DNA of 64,000 nt from Aliamphritea hakodatensis. GTDB taxonomy: Bacteria; Pseudomonadota; Gammaproteobacteria; Pseudomonadales; Balneatricaceae. The position numbers and the translations under genes are program-made. The notes under the pieces were generated by a model. The model made no database searches. It worked only from the letters and a program-made list of their open reading frames with translations, and was not told the DNA's origin. Below, piece after piece: positions 8,751 through 18,045 of this stretch. The stretch spans positions 3,038,001 through 3,102,000 of the forward strand of contig NZ_AP025281.1 of the NCBI RefSeq assembly GCF_024347195.1, read 5' to 3'. The stretch's first letter is position 1; every line of letters starts with the position of its first letter.

Positions 8751-9779
8751 TCAGCTATCGCCCAGCTCAGCTATCGCCTGAACAGAATCCCGGATAAGCG
8801 CCGGCCCCTGATAGATGAAACCACTGTAAATCTGCACCAGACTGGCACCGGCTTCAATTTTTTCCCGGGCATCAAAACCGTCGGTAATACCGCCCACACC
8901 GATAATCGGTAACGCGCCGTCCAGCTCACGGGCAAGAATCCGCACCGCTCGTGTAGAACCGCTGCGAACCGGTGCGCCACTCAGACCACCAGCCTCATCA
9001 CCGTGCTGCAACCCTTCCACCCCTTCACGGGACAATGTGGTATTGGTTGCAATCACACCGTCAAGCTCGAACTGCTTCAGGGAGGCTGCCACCAGACCGA
9101 ATTCTTCTTCGTTCATATCCGGCGCGATTTTAACGGCTACAGGCACATACTTACCGAACACCTGTGCCAGCTTGGCCTGCTCTTCCTTAAGGTTTTCCAG
9201 CAGCTCATTCAGTGAATCACCAAACTGCAGATTGCGCAGGCCCGGTGTATTGGGCGAGGAAACATTCACAGTAATATACGTCGCTTTATCGTAGACCTTA
9301 CGCATACACAACAGGTAATCATCCAGCGCACTTTCAACAGGGGTATCAATATTCTTACCGATATTAATGCCCAGCACCCCGTTGTAACGGCTTCTGGCCA
9401 CATTCTCTAACAGGGTATCCACGCCCAGATTATTAAACCCCATCCGGTTAATAATCGCGTGCTGCTGTGGCAGACGAAAAATCCGCGGCTTCGGATTTCC
9501 CGGCTGAGGCCGCGGCGTTACCGTGCCCACTTCCACAAACCCAAACCCCAGCGCAGACATCGCATCGATGGCGACAGCATTCTTATCCAGACCTGCAGCC
9601 AGCCCCACCGGGTTTGGAAAGTCGATTCCCATCACATTCACCGGCAACTCCGGCTGCTTGCACGCCAGTAACTTATTCAGTCCGCTGCTGCCCATCAGCT
9701 GCATACTTTTCAGAGTCAGGTCATGGGAAACTTCAGGATCAAGCTGAAACAGTGCAGAACGAGCGAGTTGATATAACAT
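8751..9779 (-). CDS. pyrD: Dihydroorotate dehydrogenase (quinone), class 2
   Basis: Membrane-associated flavoenzyme that oxidises dihydroorotate to orotate in pyrimidine synthesis and passes electrons to quinone. It has the N-terminal amphipathic extension of class 2 enzymes (MLYQLARSALFQLDPEVSHDL), the GLAAGLDKNA segment, VNVSSPNTPGL with the catalytic serine, NTTLSREG, and the FMN-phosphate site GVGGITDG. I chose the ATG at 9779 (342 residues). An ATG four codons upstream at 9791 is also possible. Confidence 0.97.
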   Translation of the reverse strand: MLYQLARSALFQLDPEVSHDLTLKSMQLMGSSGLNKLLACKQPELPVNVMGIDFPNPVGLAAGLDKNAVAIDAMSALGFGFVEVGTVTPRPQPGNPKPRIFRLPQQHAIINRMGFNNLGVDTLLENVARSRYNGVLGINIGKNIDTPVESALDDYLLCMRKVYDKATYITVNVSSPNTPGLRNLQFGDSLNELLENLKEEQAKLAQVFGKYVPVAVKIAPDMNEEEFGLVAASLKQFELDGVIATNTTLSREGVEGLQHGDEAGGLSGAPVRSGSTRAVRILARELDGALPIIGVGGITDGFDAREKIEAGASLVQIYSGFIYQGPALIRDSVQAIAELGDS

Positions 9780-9853
9780 TGGCGGCCACATATCGGTTTA
9801 AAATTCAGGCGGCATTATAAGCAATCGGTGAAACAGAGTAAAAAGCCATCCCC

Positions 9854-10072
9854 TTATAAACGCCGGATATCGCTAAATTTTCCCCCTTCATCAAAACGAA
9901 TCACAAAACTGCCACTGATTCCGCTGTGTAACAAAAACGGCCGCAGTATCTCTGCGGGGAACCGGATACGCCGGCCATCCCGGCTGCGGGCTACGACATT
10001 TTTCGCCGTCCCCCGGTAATGCTGTAAAAACTCTTCGCTACTCAGGCTGATATCAACAATAATCTGCTGCAT
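9854..10072 (-). CDS. DUF2835 family small protein
   Basis: A 72-residue protein matching, from memory, the DUF2835 family of Pseudomonas and relatives. The family has an N-terminal strand followed by a YRG motif, then ARSRDGRRIRFPAEILRPF and a C-terminal GSFVIRFDEGGKF segment. Function is unknown. The ATG at 10072 follows GGGA. It lies upstream of pyrD on the same strand with a 75-base gap and may be co-transcribed with it. Confidence 0.85.
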   Translation of the reverse strand: MQQIIVDISLSSEEFLQHYRGTAKNVVARSRDGRRIRFPAEILRPFLLHSGISGSFVIRFDEGGKFSDIRRL

Positions 10073-10328
10073 AATCCCGCTTAAAACTGATCATAAAATT
10101 ACCGTTATTTTATATCAGGAAAAGATCAGGATTCCATGATAACCGGTAACAAAAAGACATCCGGACACCCCAGGCAACTCATATTCGCCGCTTTTTAATA
10201 CCCGCCTCCTGTGACCACTGGGATTTACCGAAAACCCCGTTATAATCCTAAGCTTAAACTTCCGGTGCCCGCATCCGAAAAACTGCCGGCATCTATACTA
10301 TCAGCGCAACAGGACTTCACCTGCCAGC

Positions 10329-12119
10329 ATGCAACGCTTACTTAATTTCTCAGTCATTCTGTCAGGTGCCTTAAGCCTGTTTTTTTCCGGCCTGCTGCAG
10401 GCGCAGGTAAGCGTTTATCCTGACCGCTATGCCATCAACGAGAATGAAACCGTGCTACTGACCGTCGAAGTGGATCAGCGCAGTGCCCGTCGGCCGGATT
10501 TTTCCCCCCTGAATAAAGACTTTCATTTCCTTGGCAGCAAGCAAATGAGCGTATCCAGCCACACCAACGGTAATAACACCTACAGCAGCCGCTGGCAGAT
10601 ACTGCTCCGCCCGCGTAAAAGCGGCGAACTGCAAATTCCCGAATTACTGATCAACGACGAACTCAGCCCGACAATTTCCCTGACGGTGCTGCCAAGCCAG
10701 AACCGCCCGGCAGCCGCCGCCCCCCAGAATGAATTCGTCGAGCACAACGTCGATAACAACGAAATTTATGTCAACAGCCAGTTGCTTTACAGCATCAGGG
10801 TCTTTCACCAGGAGCCTCTGGTACAGCTTGCTCATCTGCAACAGCCGGAAATAGACAATGCCGAAGTAAAGTCACTGGGGGAACCGCGCCAGTACACCAC
10901 CCGCTTTCAGGGCGAAAGCTATCAGGTACTGGAACATAATTACGCCATATTCCCGTTGCAGCCCGGCCAGTTGATCATTCCTCAGGCCAGCTTCCGCAAC
11001 GGTCCCGGCGCAGCAGAGGTAACCAGCCCACCACTGAATATCGCCATTCTGAATCAGGCCCCTCAGGACCCGCCCGGTTTCTGGTTGCCCAGCAGCAAAG
11101 CCAGCATTAGCGAAACCTGGCAGATGCCTGAACCCCTGGTACCGGGTGCGGCCATCCGGCGGACCATCACCCTCAGTGCCGAAGGTGTACCCGCCAGCAA
11201 TCTGCCCTCGCTGATGCCCCTGCGGAACGAACTGGCCCGCATTGCCATTGAAGAAGTGACCCTGAATGAAGAAATTACCGGCGCAGGACTGTTAAGCAGC
11301 CGTACCGAAGTCATTACCATTATTCCCACCGAACGGGGTGAAGTTACCCTGCCACAGATTGTTATTCCCTGGTGGAACACCGAGCGTGACCGCAATGAGC
11401 GAGCCACCCTGCCAAGCGCTATCCTGCGGATCATTCCCGGCGCAGCCCCGATCAGCATAGGTGAAAGCCTGCCACCGGCCGAAGCAATGAAAGCAATGGC
11501 ACCGGCAGAACCTGCTGAGGAAATATCAGCAGCAATAACTGCCCCGGTGATGCAGGAAAACACCGTAATGAAGCCGGCAACACCTGAAGCGGCGCCACCT
11601 GTTCAGCCCCTTCCTGCGTCACCCCAGGATACTTCGCTGCCTTTCATTGTCTGGTTACTGGCCGGCTTCAGTATTCTCTGTGCACTCGGCTGGCTGTATA
11701 CCTTTGCCCGCCTGCGTAAAATGAAACAGGACCCTTTTGCGCCGTCGATGCCTCTGACCGAAGACCCGGACAGCATCCCTGACAGCGTGGAAGAAGAGCT
11801 GGATGCTGCTGACCTGATGGCCATTCAGGTTGCTGAAGAAGAGGCTTTTAATGCCACAATACAGGCCTGCCATCAGGGTATGGCGCTGGAAGCCCGGCTA
11901 ATGATGCTTGAATGGGCCCGGTATATCTGGCCGGACAAAGAGGTACATAACAGCATGGACATGATTCACGCCAGCGGCAGCAAAACCCTGGAACTGCTGC
12001 TGATTGATCTTGAAAACCACATTAACGAACACGATGCTGATGACTGGGCCGGTGACCTGCTCGCCAATGCCCTTTATAAAATCCGGGATCGCCAGTCCGC
12101 ACTGTTACAGACCCTCTGA
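10329..12119 (+). CDS. BatD family protein (orphan)
   Basis: Secreted, membrane-anchored protein of the BatD/oxygen-tolerance family. Signal peptide (about residues 1-25, ending near LQAQ) is followed by Ig-like beta-rich repeats (about 27-370), an Ala/Pro-rich linker (380-435), one membrane helix (about 438-458) and a cytoplasmic tail rich in Asp and Glu. BatD usually works with the VWA proteins BatA and BatB and the AAA ATPase MoxR in an envelope-stress module. None of these is adjacent here, so its partners must be elsewhere or absent. Its stop codon directly abuts that of the converging gene. Confidence 0.82.
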   Translation: MQRLLNFSVILSGALSLFFSGLLQAQVSVYPDRYAINENETVLLTVEVDQRSARRPDFSPLNKDFHFLGSKQMSVSSHTNGNNTYSSRWQILLRPRKSGELQIPELLINDELSPTISLTVLPSQNRPAAAAPQNEFVEHNVDNNEIYVNSQLLYSIRVFHQEPLVQLAHLQQPEIDNAEVKSLGEPRQYTTRFQGESYQVLEHNYAIFPLQPGQLIIPQASFRNGPGAAEVTSPPLNIAILNQAPQDPPGFWLPSSKASISETWQMPEPLVPGAAIRRTITLSAEGVPASNLPSLMPLRNELARIAIEEVTLNEEITGAGLLSSRTEVITIIPTERGEVTLPQIVIPWWNTERDRNERATLPSAILRIIPGAAPISIGESLPPAEAMKAMAPAEPAEEISAAITAPVMQENTVMKPATPEAAPPVQPLPASPQDTSLPFIVWLLAGFSILCALGWLYTFARLRKMKQDPFAPSMPLTEDPDSIPDSVEEELDAADLMAIQVAEEEAFNATIQACHQGMALEARLMMLEWARYIWPDKEVHNSMDMIHASGSKTLELLLIDLENHINEHDADDWAGDLLANALYKIRDRQSALLQTL

Positions 12120-13022
12120 TCAGCCTTCAGCCATAACTGCCTCAAGGGCTGCCGGAAGTTCAGGGTAACTGAACCGGTAGCCGGCATCTTCTATGCGCTT
12201 CGGATACACCCGCTGCCCTTTTAACAGCAGTACAGCCCCTTCACCAAGCATCAGCCCCGGCACCAGTGCCGGCAGCGGCAATATCGCCGGGCGGTGCAAA
12301 GCCCGACCCAGCTCAGCAGTGAACTCAGCATTACTGACGGCACCGGGAGCCGTCAGGTTATAGGCACCGGAACATTCCGGATGTTTAAGCAGAAAAACAA
12401 TAATCGCCAGCTCATCCTGAAGGTGAATCCATGACATCGCCTGCTCACCGGAAGCAATCCGCCCGCCCAGCCCGAACCGGAACGGTGGCAGCATTTTAGC
12501 CAGCGCGCCGCCGTTACCCAGCACAATCCCTGTACGCAGCAGGCACACTCTTACGCCGGACGCTTCAGCCCGCAGGGCACTCTCTTCCCAGCGCCGGCAC
12601 AGCTCGTGGGCAAATTCATCATGGGGTTCTGCGTCTTCAGTTAACACCCGGTCAGACGGCTGACTGCCGTAATAACCGATAGCGGAACCACTGAGCAAAA
12701 CCGCCGGCTTATTCTGCAGGCGCTCAATCAGTGCGACCAGCGCGTCCGTCACCCCAAGTCGGCTGTTCAGCAGCAGCTGCTTACGTGACTCAGACCAGCG
12801 GGCATCGGCAATGCCTTCCCCCGCCAGATTAATAACCGCATCAATATGCACATCATCCCCAAGAAGATCCAGTGAAGCGACACCACTGACACTGTCTCCA
12901 TATAAGCGCCGCAACTTTGCTTCTGAGCGAACCCAGAGTGTCAGCGAATGGCCTTCGGCCAGCAGTACCGGCACCAGCGCCTGACCAATAAACCCTGTTC
13001 CGCCACTCATCAGAATATGCAT
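12120..13022 (-). CDS. TIGR01777 family NAD-dependent epimerase/SDR protein
   Basis: Extended short-chain dehydrogenase of the YfcH/TIGR01777 group; physiological substrate unknown. The N-terminal nucleotide-binding motif GGTGFIGQAL, the NLAGEGIADARW segment and the SGSAIGYYG motif with its Tyr are visible. The C-terminal DUF1731-like part ends in the usual EDAGYRFSYPEL pattern. I chose the ATG at 13022 (MHILMSGGTGFIG, 300 residues) because the upstream 21 codons are basic and unrelated. Tail to tail with batD, no intergenic base: the two stop codons form the palindrome TGATCA. Confidence 0.9.
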   Translation of the reverse strand: MHILMSGGTGFIGQALVPVLLAEGHSLTLWVRSEAKLRRLYGDSVSGVASLDLLGDDVHIDAVINLAGEGIADARWSESRKQLLLNSRLGVTDALVALIERLQNKPAVLLSGSAIGYYGSQPSDRVLTEDAEPHDEFAHELCRRWEESALRAEASGVRVCLLRTGIVLGNGGALAKMLPPFRFGLGGRIASGEQAMSWIHLQDELAIIVFLLKHPECSGAYNLTAPGAVSNAEFTAELGRALHRPAILPLPALVPGLMLGEGAVLLLKGQRVYPKRIEDAGYRFSYPELPAALEAVMAEG

Positions 13023-13093
13023 ACGGTTACCCCATCCCTTCTTTCGGCATCTGCGCCTGTAAAAAGTACACAGGCTCTTTACCATCTTATACC

Positions 13094-13122
13094 TTGAAAT
13101 CCATTCTGTGGATCTCTATATA
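13094..13122 (+). promoter_or_regulatory. Candidate sigma70 promoter of riboflavin synthase
   Basis: -35 TTGAAA (13094-13099), 17-base spacer, -10 TATATA (13117-13122). Predicted start near 13129, about 70 bases before the gene. Confidence 0.6.
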
Positions 13123-13136
13123 AAGATCTCAGCTAA

Positions 13137-13149
13137 CACGTTTAACGTG
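13137..13149. repeat. 13-bp palindrome in the ribE leader
   Basis: CACGTTTAACGTG, six-base arms around a central T, about eight bases after the predicted transcription start. The position suits a repressor operator or a small RNA hairpin. No FMN riboswitch is seen. Confidence 0.4.
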
Positions 13150-13198
13150 ATGACAGCTTAATCCCCGGCAGCCGGCTGCCCACAAATGAGAGACATTT

Positions 13199-13813
13199 AT
13201 GTTTACAGGTATCGTACAAGGCATCGCCACCGTCACCCAACTGGAGCGGCAGGAAAACTTTATGCGGCTCACCCTGGAACTGCCGCAGGCCAGTTGCGAT
13301 AACCTGCAGACCGGGGCCAGCATCGCCGTCAACGGCACCTGCCTGACCATCACCGGTTTCAGTGACCGGCTGGTCCACTTCGACCTCATTATGGAAACCC
13401 TGCGGGTGACCAACCTTGGCGCACTGCAACAGGGGGCCAAAGTGAACTTTGAACGGGCGGCACGCTTTGGCGATGAAATCGGCGGCCATCTGTTATCCGG
13501 CCACGTTCACAGCCAGATCAGCCTGCGCAGCAAAGACACCCCGGCAGATAACTGTATCCTGTGGTTTGATGTCGCCCCGGAATTTATGAAGTACATCCTG
13601 CCAAAAGGCTTTGTCGCCCTGAACGGCTGCAGCCTCACTGTCGGCGAAGTCAGTGATACCGGCTTCAATGTCTATCTGATTCCCGAAACCCTGTCAGTAA
13701 CCACCTTTGGCACTGTTCAGCCCGGCGATGCCATTAATCTGGAAATCGACAGCCAGACCCAGGCAGTGGTAGATACCATTGAACGCTATATGGCACACCG
13801 GAGCGACAGCTGA
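13199..13813 (+). CDS. ribE: Riboflavin synthase alpha chain
   Basis: Dismutates two molecules of 6,7-dimethyl-8-ribityllumazine to riboflavin and the pyrimidinedione. Two tandem lumazine-binding barrels are visible: the first opens with MFTGIVQG and has VNGTCLTI, the second has the parallel ALNGCSLTVGEV. Both have the GGHLLSGHVH-type linker region and a conserved METLRVTNLG/PETLSVTTFG pair. The 204-residue length fits. It stands alone as in E. coli rather than in a rib operon, so a second copy may exist elsewhere. The ATG follows GAGAG. Confidence 0.95.
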   Translation: MFTGIVQGIATVTQLERQENFMRLTLELPQASCDNLQTGASIAVNGTCLTITGFSDRLVHFDLIMETLRVTNLGALQQGAKVNFERAARFGDEIGGHLLSGHVHSQISLRSKDTPADNCILWFDVAPEFMKYILPKGFVALNGCSLTVGEVSDTGFNVYLIPETLSVTTFGTVQPGDAINLEIDSQTQAVVDTIERYMAHRSDS

Positions 13814-13908
13814 GCGGCCAGCCCCGATAACGGACTACTCATCCGGAAGTCGGCTAATTCACTGATTTTTATTGCAAAGTGCATATCCGGTTGTCATGAT
13901 AAGTATTC

Positions 13909-14481
13909 ATGTACGGCCGGCAGTCTGAGCCATATTCAGCATCGGATGTACCCTCTAAAACGACATCAGTGGCAGAACCGGTGCAACAACAATCAGGCAA
14001 CAGGTCAGACTTTCTCCGGGGCATTCTTTGTCTGACAGGCATCTTTTTAACTGGCTGCGCCCTGCAGCCAACGCCAGACACGCAGCATTCCGCCCAGGCT
14101 GGCACACAGGCAATCAACATCCGGGCCATTGCCCGTCAGTCGGTCTCTCCCAGCCAGCCCAGCAAAACCCGCCGTAACTACGGCACGATTCTGATGCGGG
14201 ATAAAACACCGGAAACAGCCTCCCATACCCGGGTAATACTCAGCGACTGTATCCATCCACAGAGCGGTCAGGTGAACTGCAATACCTACCTTTTCCCCAT
14301 TGATGACAGCGGTGAACTGCAAAGCCCCGTCAAGCTGGAGCAGGGTAAGAACGCCGCCCTTATCCTGGCGGAAGGCACCTATTATATGAAGTCAGGCAAT
14401 CTCAACAGCGATTATCTGGTCAGTGGCCAGATCCGGCTTAAACCCAAAGCTACCCACTACATCCGCCTGGTATTTGAATAA
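13909..14481 (+). CDS. Hypothetical lipoprotein
   Basis: No family recognised. A hydrophobic signal segment FLRGILCLTGIFLTGC ends in a lipobox (LTGC), so the protein is probably lipid-anchored and periplasm-facing. The ATG at 13909 leaves an unusually long 34-residue hydrophilic leader. A GTG at 13981 would give a more typical 20-odd-residue signal peptide, but neither has a clear ribosome site. The mature part ends in a beta-rich region resembling cell-surface domains (GTYYMKSGNLNSDYLVSGQI). The first half has a pair-forming C-x(5)-QVNC segment. It converges on mqo. Confidence 0.6.
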   Translation: MYGRQSEPYSASDVPSKTTSVAEPVQQQSGNRSDFLRGILCLTGIFLTGCALQPTPDTQHSAQAGTQAINIRAIARQSVSPSQPSKTRRNYGTILMRDKTPETASHTRVILSDCIHPQSGQVNCNTYLFPIDDSGELQSPVKLEQGKNAALILAEGTYYMKSGNLNSDYLVSGQIRLKPKATHYIRLVFE

Positions 14482-14504
14482 CCCCGTAAAGAAAACGGCA
14501 GGCG

Positions 14505-14537
14505 AAAAAAAACCGCAGCTCTGGCTGCGGTTTTTTT
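14505..14537. terminator. Bidirectional terminator between the lipoprotein and mqo
   Basis: Stem AACCGCAGC (14511-14519) and GCTGCGGTT (14524-14532), loop TCTG. An A run lies to the left and T7 to the right. Confidence 0.9.
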
Positions 14538-14556
14538 AATACATCAGCAAAAGGAC

Positions 14557-16059
14557 TTACGCCTCTTCAGCACCGTACTGATCATCAATTTTCAGCACAG
14601 ACAGAGTACGCTTACGTACCCGGCGCAACAGCTCATCATCCGCTACCAGATCTTCGCCGTATGACTCAACCATCTGCTTCAGCTTTGCCTGCCACTCAGG
14701 GGTAGCAATCTGCTCAGGGAAACAGCGACGGATTACATCAATCATGGTCATAGTTGCTGTAGATGCCCCCGGAGACGCCCCCAACAGCGCAGCCAACCGG
14801 CCATCTGCCGAGGAAATAACCTCAGTACCAAATTCCAGCTTACCCTTGCCCTTGTCATCTTTCTTGATGATCTGGACCCGCTGACCGGCGTAAGACAACT
14901 CCCAGTCTTCGTCTTTAGCGTCCGGGAAGAAACGGCGTAACGCATCCACACGGTCACTGTGAGACTGCATCACCTCACTGATCAGATAACGGGTCAGATC
15001 CATATTCTTGGCGCCCACCGACATCATTGGCTTAAGGTTATTCAGCCGAACACTCAGTGGCATATCCAGTACTGAGCCTTCTTTCAGGAACTTAGTGGTA
15101 AAACCGGCAAAAGGCCCGAACAGCAGCGCCCGCTCACCGTCAATCACCCGGCTGTCCAGATGCGGGACAGACATCGGCGGCGCGCCGATCGGTGCCTGAC
15201 CATAAACCTTGGCCATGTGCTGCTCAACAATTTCCGGCTTGTTACAGACCAGCCACTGACCACTTACCGGGAATCCGCCATAGCCGTCACCTTCACTGAT
15301 ACCGGATTTCTGCAGCAGCGGTAACGCACCGCCGCCAGCCCCCAGGAAGACAAACTTAGCCCGCAGCTTAGTTTCTTTACCCTTCAGAGACTTAAGTTCA
15401 ACCCGCCAGTCGCCGTCACTGTACTGGGAAAGGTCTTCAACCGCATGGCCCAGCAATAACTCAAAGTTATCCTGTTTCTGCAGATAATCCACCATGTTAC
15501 GGGCCAGAGAGCCGAAGTTAACATCGGTACCGTAGCGCACCCGGGTAGCTGCCACCGGTTGATCAACCGGACGACTCTGCATCACCAGCGGCATCCACTC
15601 AGTCAGTACTGCCGGATCTTCGGAATATTCCATATCGGCAAACTGAGCACGCTGGCTCAGGGCCGCATAACGCTTACGCAGGAACGCAACATTCTCTTCA
15701 CCCCACACCAGGCTCTGATGGGGTACGTTGCTGATGAACTGTTCAGGATCAGGCAGGCACCCCTGCTCAACCAGATAAGACCAGAATTGCAGGCTGGCTT
15801 CAAAAGACGCGTTAATGTTAAAAGCTTTATCAGTACTGACACTGCCGTCATCCTGCAACGCTGTGTAGTTCAGCTCACAGTATGCTGCATGGCCCGTACC
15901 GGCATTATTCATTGCATCGGTACTTTCATTCGCCACGTGGTCAAGACGCTCTACCATGGCAATCTTCATGGAAGGATCGAGCTGTTTAAGCAGCACACCC
16001 AACGTGGTGCTCATCGCACCGGCACCCACCAGTAATACATCAACAGTTTTCGAGGTCAT
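14557..16059 (-). CDS. mqo: Malate:quinone oxidoreductase
   Basis: Peripheral membrane FAD enzyme oxidising malate to oxaloacetate with electrons passed to quinone; it replaces or backs up NAD-linked malate dehydrogenase. The 500-residue product has the N-terminal FAD motif LLVGAGAMSTTLG, the VERLDHVANESTDAMNNAGTGHAA stretch typical of Mqo, and the C-terminal LLGASPGASTAT signature. I chose the ATG at 16059 (MTSKTVDV), preceded by GGCGGAG. The frame extends 44 codons upstream as a hydrophobic stretch that is probably untranslated. Together with sdh and gltA it marks an active oxidative TCA cycle. Confidence 0.96.
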   Translation of the reverse strand: MTSKTVDVLLVGAGAMSTTLGVLLKQLDPSMKIAMVERLDHVANESTDAMNNAGTGHAAYCELNYTALQDDGSVSTDKAFNINASFEASLQFWSYLVEQGCLPDPEQFISNVPHQSLVWGEENVAFLRKRYAALSQRAQFADMEYSEDPAVLTEWMPLVMQSRPVDQPVAATRVRYGTDVNFGSLARNMVDYLQKQDNFELLLGHAVEDLSQYSDGDWRVELKSLKGKETKLRAKFVFLGAGGGALPLLQKSGISEGDGYGGFPVSGQWLVCNKPEIVEQHMAKVYGQAPIGAPPMSVPHLDSRVIDGERALLFGPFAGFTTKFLKEGSVLDMPLSVRLNNLKPMMSVGAKNMDLTRYLISEVMQSHSDRVDALRRFFPDAKDEDWELSYAGQRVQIIKKDDKGKGKLEFGTEVISSADGRLAALLGASPGASTATMTMIDVIRRCFPEQIATPEWQAKLKQMVESYGEDLVADDELLRRVRKRTLSVLKIDDQYGAEEA

Positions 16060-16565
16060 AAATCTCCGCCATTTAAACCTGGACATTAACGCTGCTATCA
16101 ACACTGCACCGCAACAAATCAGCAGGACCGAAATCCAGCCAGCGGCAACAGCACTGAGTAAAGAGCTTCTGCAGTTTAGTTGCTGCAGCATCCATCTGGG
16201 TAAATGAACCAGCTTTCGTTATTAACGAAGCTGAATTACCGCCCGGGATGGAATTTGTGGCGCTGATTATACTGATTATGACCAAAAAAGCTTGTGGCAC
16301 CGGATAATAAAATACTATCCCTTAGGCGGATACTCCCACTAAGGTCTATACAATAATATGCTTTGACAGGAATCCTCACGCTGCACCTGCAAAATCACCG
16401 GAAGCCGTTTTCGAAACAGCAATCTTCACCATCAGCCCGTCTGTCAGGCGCCTGCAAAAGCACCTGACCTGATAACCCTAGTGCAAATTCAGCCAACCGC
16501 CAGAACTTTACAGCCACTGATACCGGTAAAACACACCGCGGCGCAAATCAAAAACAATCCCCAGC
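16060..16565. other. Intergenic region upstream of mqo
   Basis: No gene is supported. A TATAAT on the minus strand (16271-16266) could be the mqo -10 element, but the -35 spacing region is poor. Nothing else is recognised. Confidence 0.4.
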
Positions 16566-17501
16566 CTAACGCAACACCGGTGAACGGTGCCCGGAATGCC
16601 CCGGCAGATTTCGCCAGATGATCAGCCCAAGGGCCGGTACCTGCATCAGAATGCCATACAGGAGAACGGCGGCGGACATATCCGGGTTCTGCAGAATCAC
16701 CGCCGTTATCACCAACCCGGTGCCCGCATTCTGGATCCCCGTCTCGATGGCCAGCGTCAGCGCCCGGGGCGTCCCCACACCTGACCACCTGCCGGCCATA
16801 AATGCCAGCAGCATTGCGCCGGTCGCCAGGGTTAAAACCGCCGGCGCAAGCACCGGCAGCAGTTGCATCAGCCCCTGCATCTGAGCAACCGTCAGCGCCG
16901 TCACCACCAGCAACATAATCAGCGCAGCGGCCGCTTTGATCCAGCGCCGTGACCGGATACAGAATTCAGTTTGCCAGTGGCGTAACAGCATCCCCAGAAT
17001 CACCGGCAACACACCGATTGCCAGTAACTTGGCAATTGTCGGCCCCACCGGAAGATCAATGGCTGCACCGCCCGGCTGCAACTGCTGCAGGGTAAACACA
17101 CTCAGCACCGGTAAGGTAAAGGGGATAATCAGCCCGGAGATGACCGTCAGACTGACCGACAATGCCGTATCCGCCCGGCACAGCAAACACATAAGATTAG
17201 ACGTGGCGCCTCCCGGTGCGAAGGTAACAATCATCAGCCCGGCGGCCAGAACAGCCGGGAGGGCGAATAACGTCACAACAGCTAAACCCAGCAAAGGTAG
17301 CAGCACTAACTGTAACAGCGCTCCCAGCACCAGTACGCCCGGCCGGGACAGTAACACCCTGAAATCTTTCACCGACAGTGACATCCCCACCGCAAACATC
17401 ACGGCAAAGAGCCCCAGGGGCAGGAAAATGGCAACTGTATCCGGGCTATTCATTGGCAGGTCTGTACTCCGTTGCAGACAGGTTTCAGAAGTTTTCGCCA
17501 T
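16566..17501 (-). CDS. Bile acid:sodium symporter (BASS) family transporter
   Basis: Predicted 10-helix inner-membrane secondary transporter. Bacterial members move organic anions with Na+, but the substrate here is unknown. The diagnostic FAPGGATSNLMCLL segment (first crossover) and ETGIQNAGTGLVI segment (second crossover) are both present. I prefer the start at 17501 (MAKTSET, 311 residues), where an AAGG lies at a good distance. MNSPDTV at 17453 and a longer frame from 17573 are alternatives. It stands alone. Confidence 0.85.
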   Translation of the reverse strand: MAKTSETCLQRSTDLPMNSPDTVAIFLPLGLFAVMFAVGMSLSVKDFRVLLSRPGVLVLGALLQLVLLPLLGLAVVTLFALPAVLAAGLMIVTFAPGGATSNLMCLLCRADTALSVSLTVISGLIIPFTLPVLSVFTLQQLQPGGAAIDLPVGPTIAKLLAIGVLPVILGMLLRHWQTEFCIRSRRWIKAAAALIMLLVVTALTVAQMQGLMQLLPVLAPAVLTLATGAMLLAFMAGRWSGVGTPRALTLAIETGIQNAGTGLVITAVILQNPDMSAAVLLYGILMQVPALGLIIWRNLPGHSGHRSPVLR

Positions 17502-18045
17502 CATAGGCCTTAGCTGCTCCGGATAATATAACCGCCGCCTATCCGTTAGTCGTATAAACGGCTGAAAAAACACCCGGATAACAGCCTGTTTTTTCTGCCT
17601 TTACCTGGGTCACAGAAAACCTTTAACAGGCGAGAAATTTTTTCCCCAGCCTGCACCAAACCCCGGCAGCACATGGCCTGAAAAGATCTACTCACATATC
17701 TTGTGGATAACGCTGTGGGTAGCCATTCAAAAACCCGCCGACAGCCCCATAACCGTGCTGATACACACAAACTGATCACTTTTTAACCATATGTTTTAGC
17801 GTATATTTTTCAATAAGTTACAAACTTCAAAATGGATATTTCCTGACTAAAGCGGTATTTTTCCCACACTATATTGCAAAACCGCGTCAGCTCTGTGACA
17901 GAGCCAAGTCAACCCGAAAAGCGTACTTTTCTGATATTTTTTTTACTGCTTTTTGATCCGGAAGCTGGAGCACGTCAGCCAGACACATTAGTATGCCTCC
18001 TCCGTATTCAGACGAAGCTGCCCGATAACAGCTATTATTCAGATT
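17502..18045. other. Intergenic region between the BASS transporter and the CDF gene
   Basis: No gene or clear promoter is supported. A single DnaA-box-like TGTGGATAA lies at 17702-17710. It is isolated, so I attach no function to it. Confidence 0.4.

Noticed and set aside
13086..13198. Possible FMN riboswitch before riboflavin synthase
   Set aside because: None of the conserved FMN-riboswitch segments is present, and the leader is too short.
17702..17710. DnaA-box-like TGTGGATAA
   Set aside because: A single isolated 9-mer is expected by chance; no cluster, no AT-rich unwinding element or oriC genes nearby.
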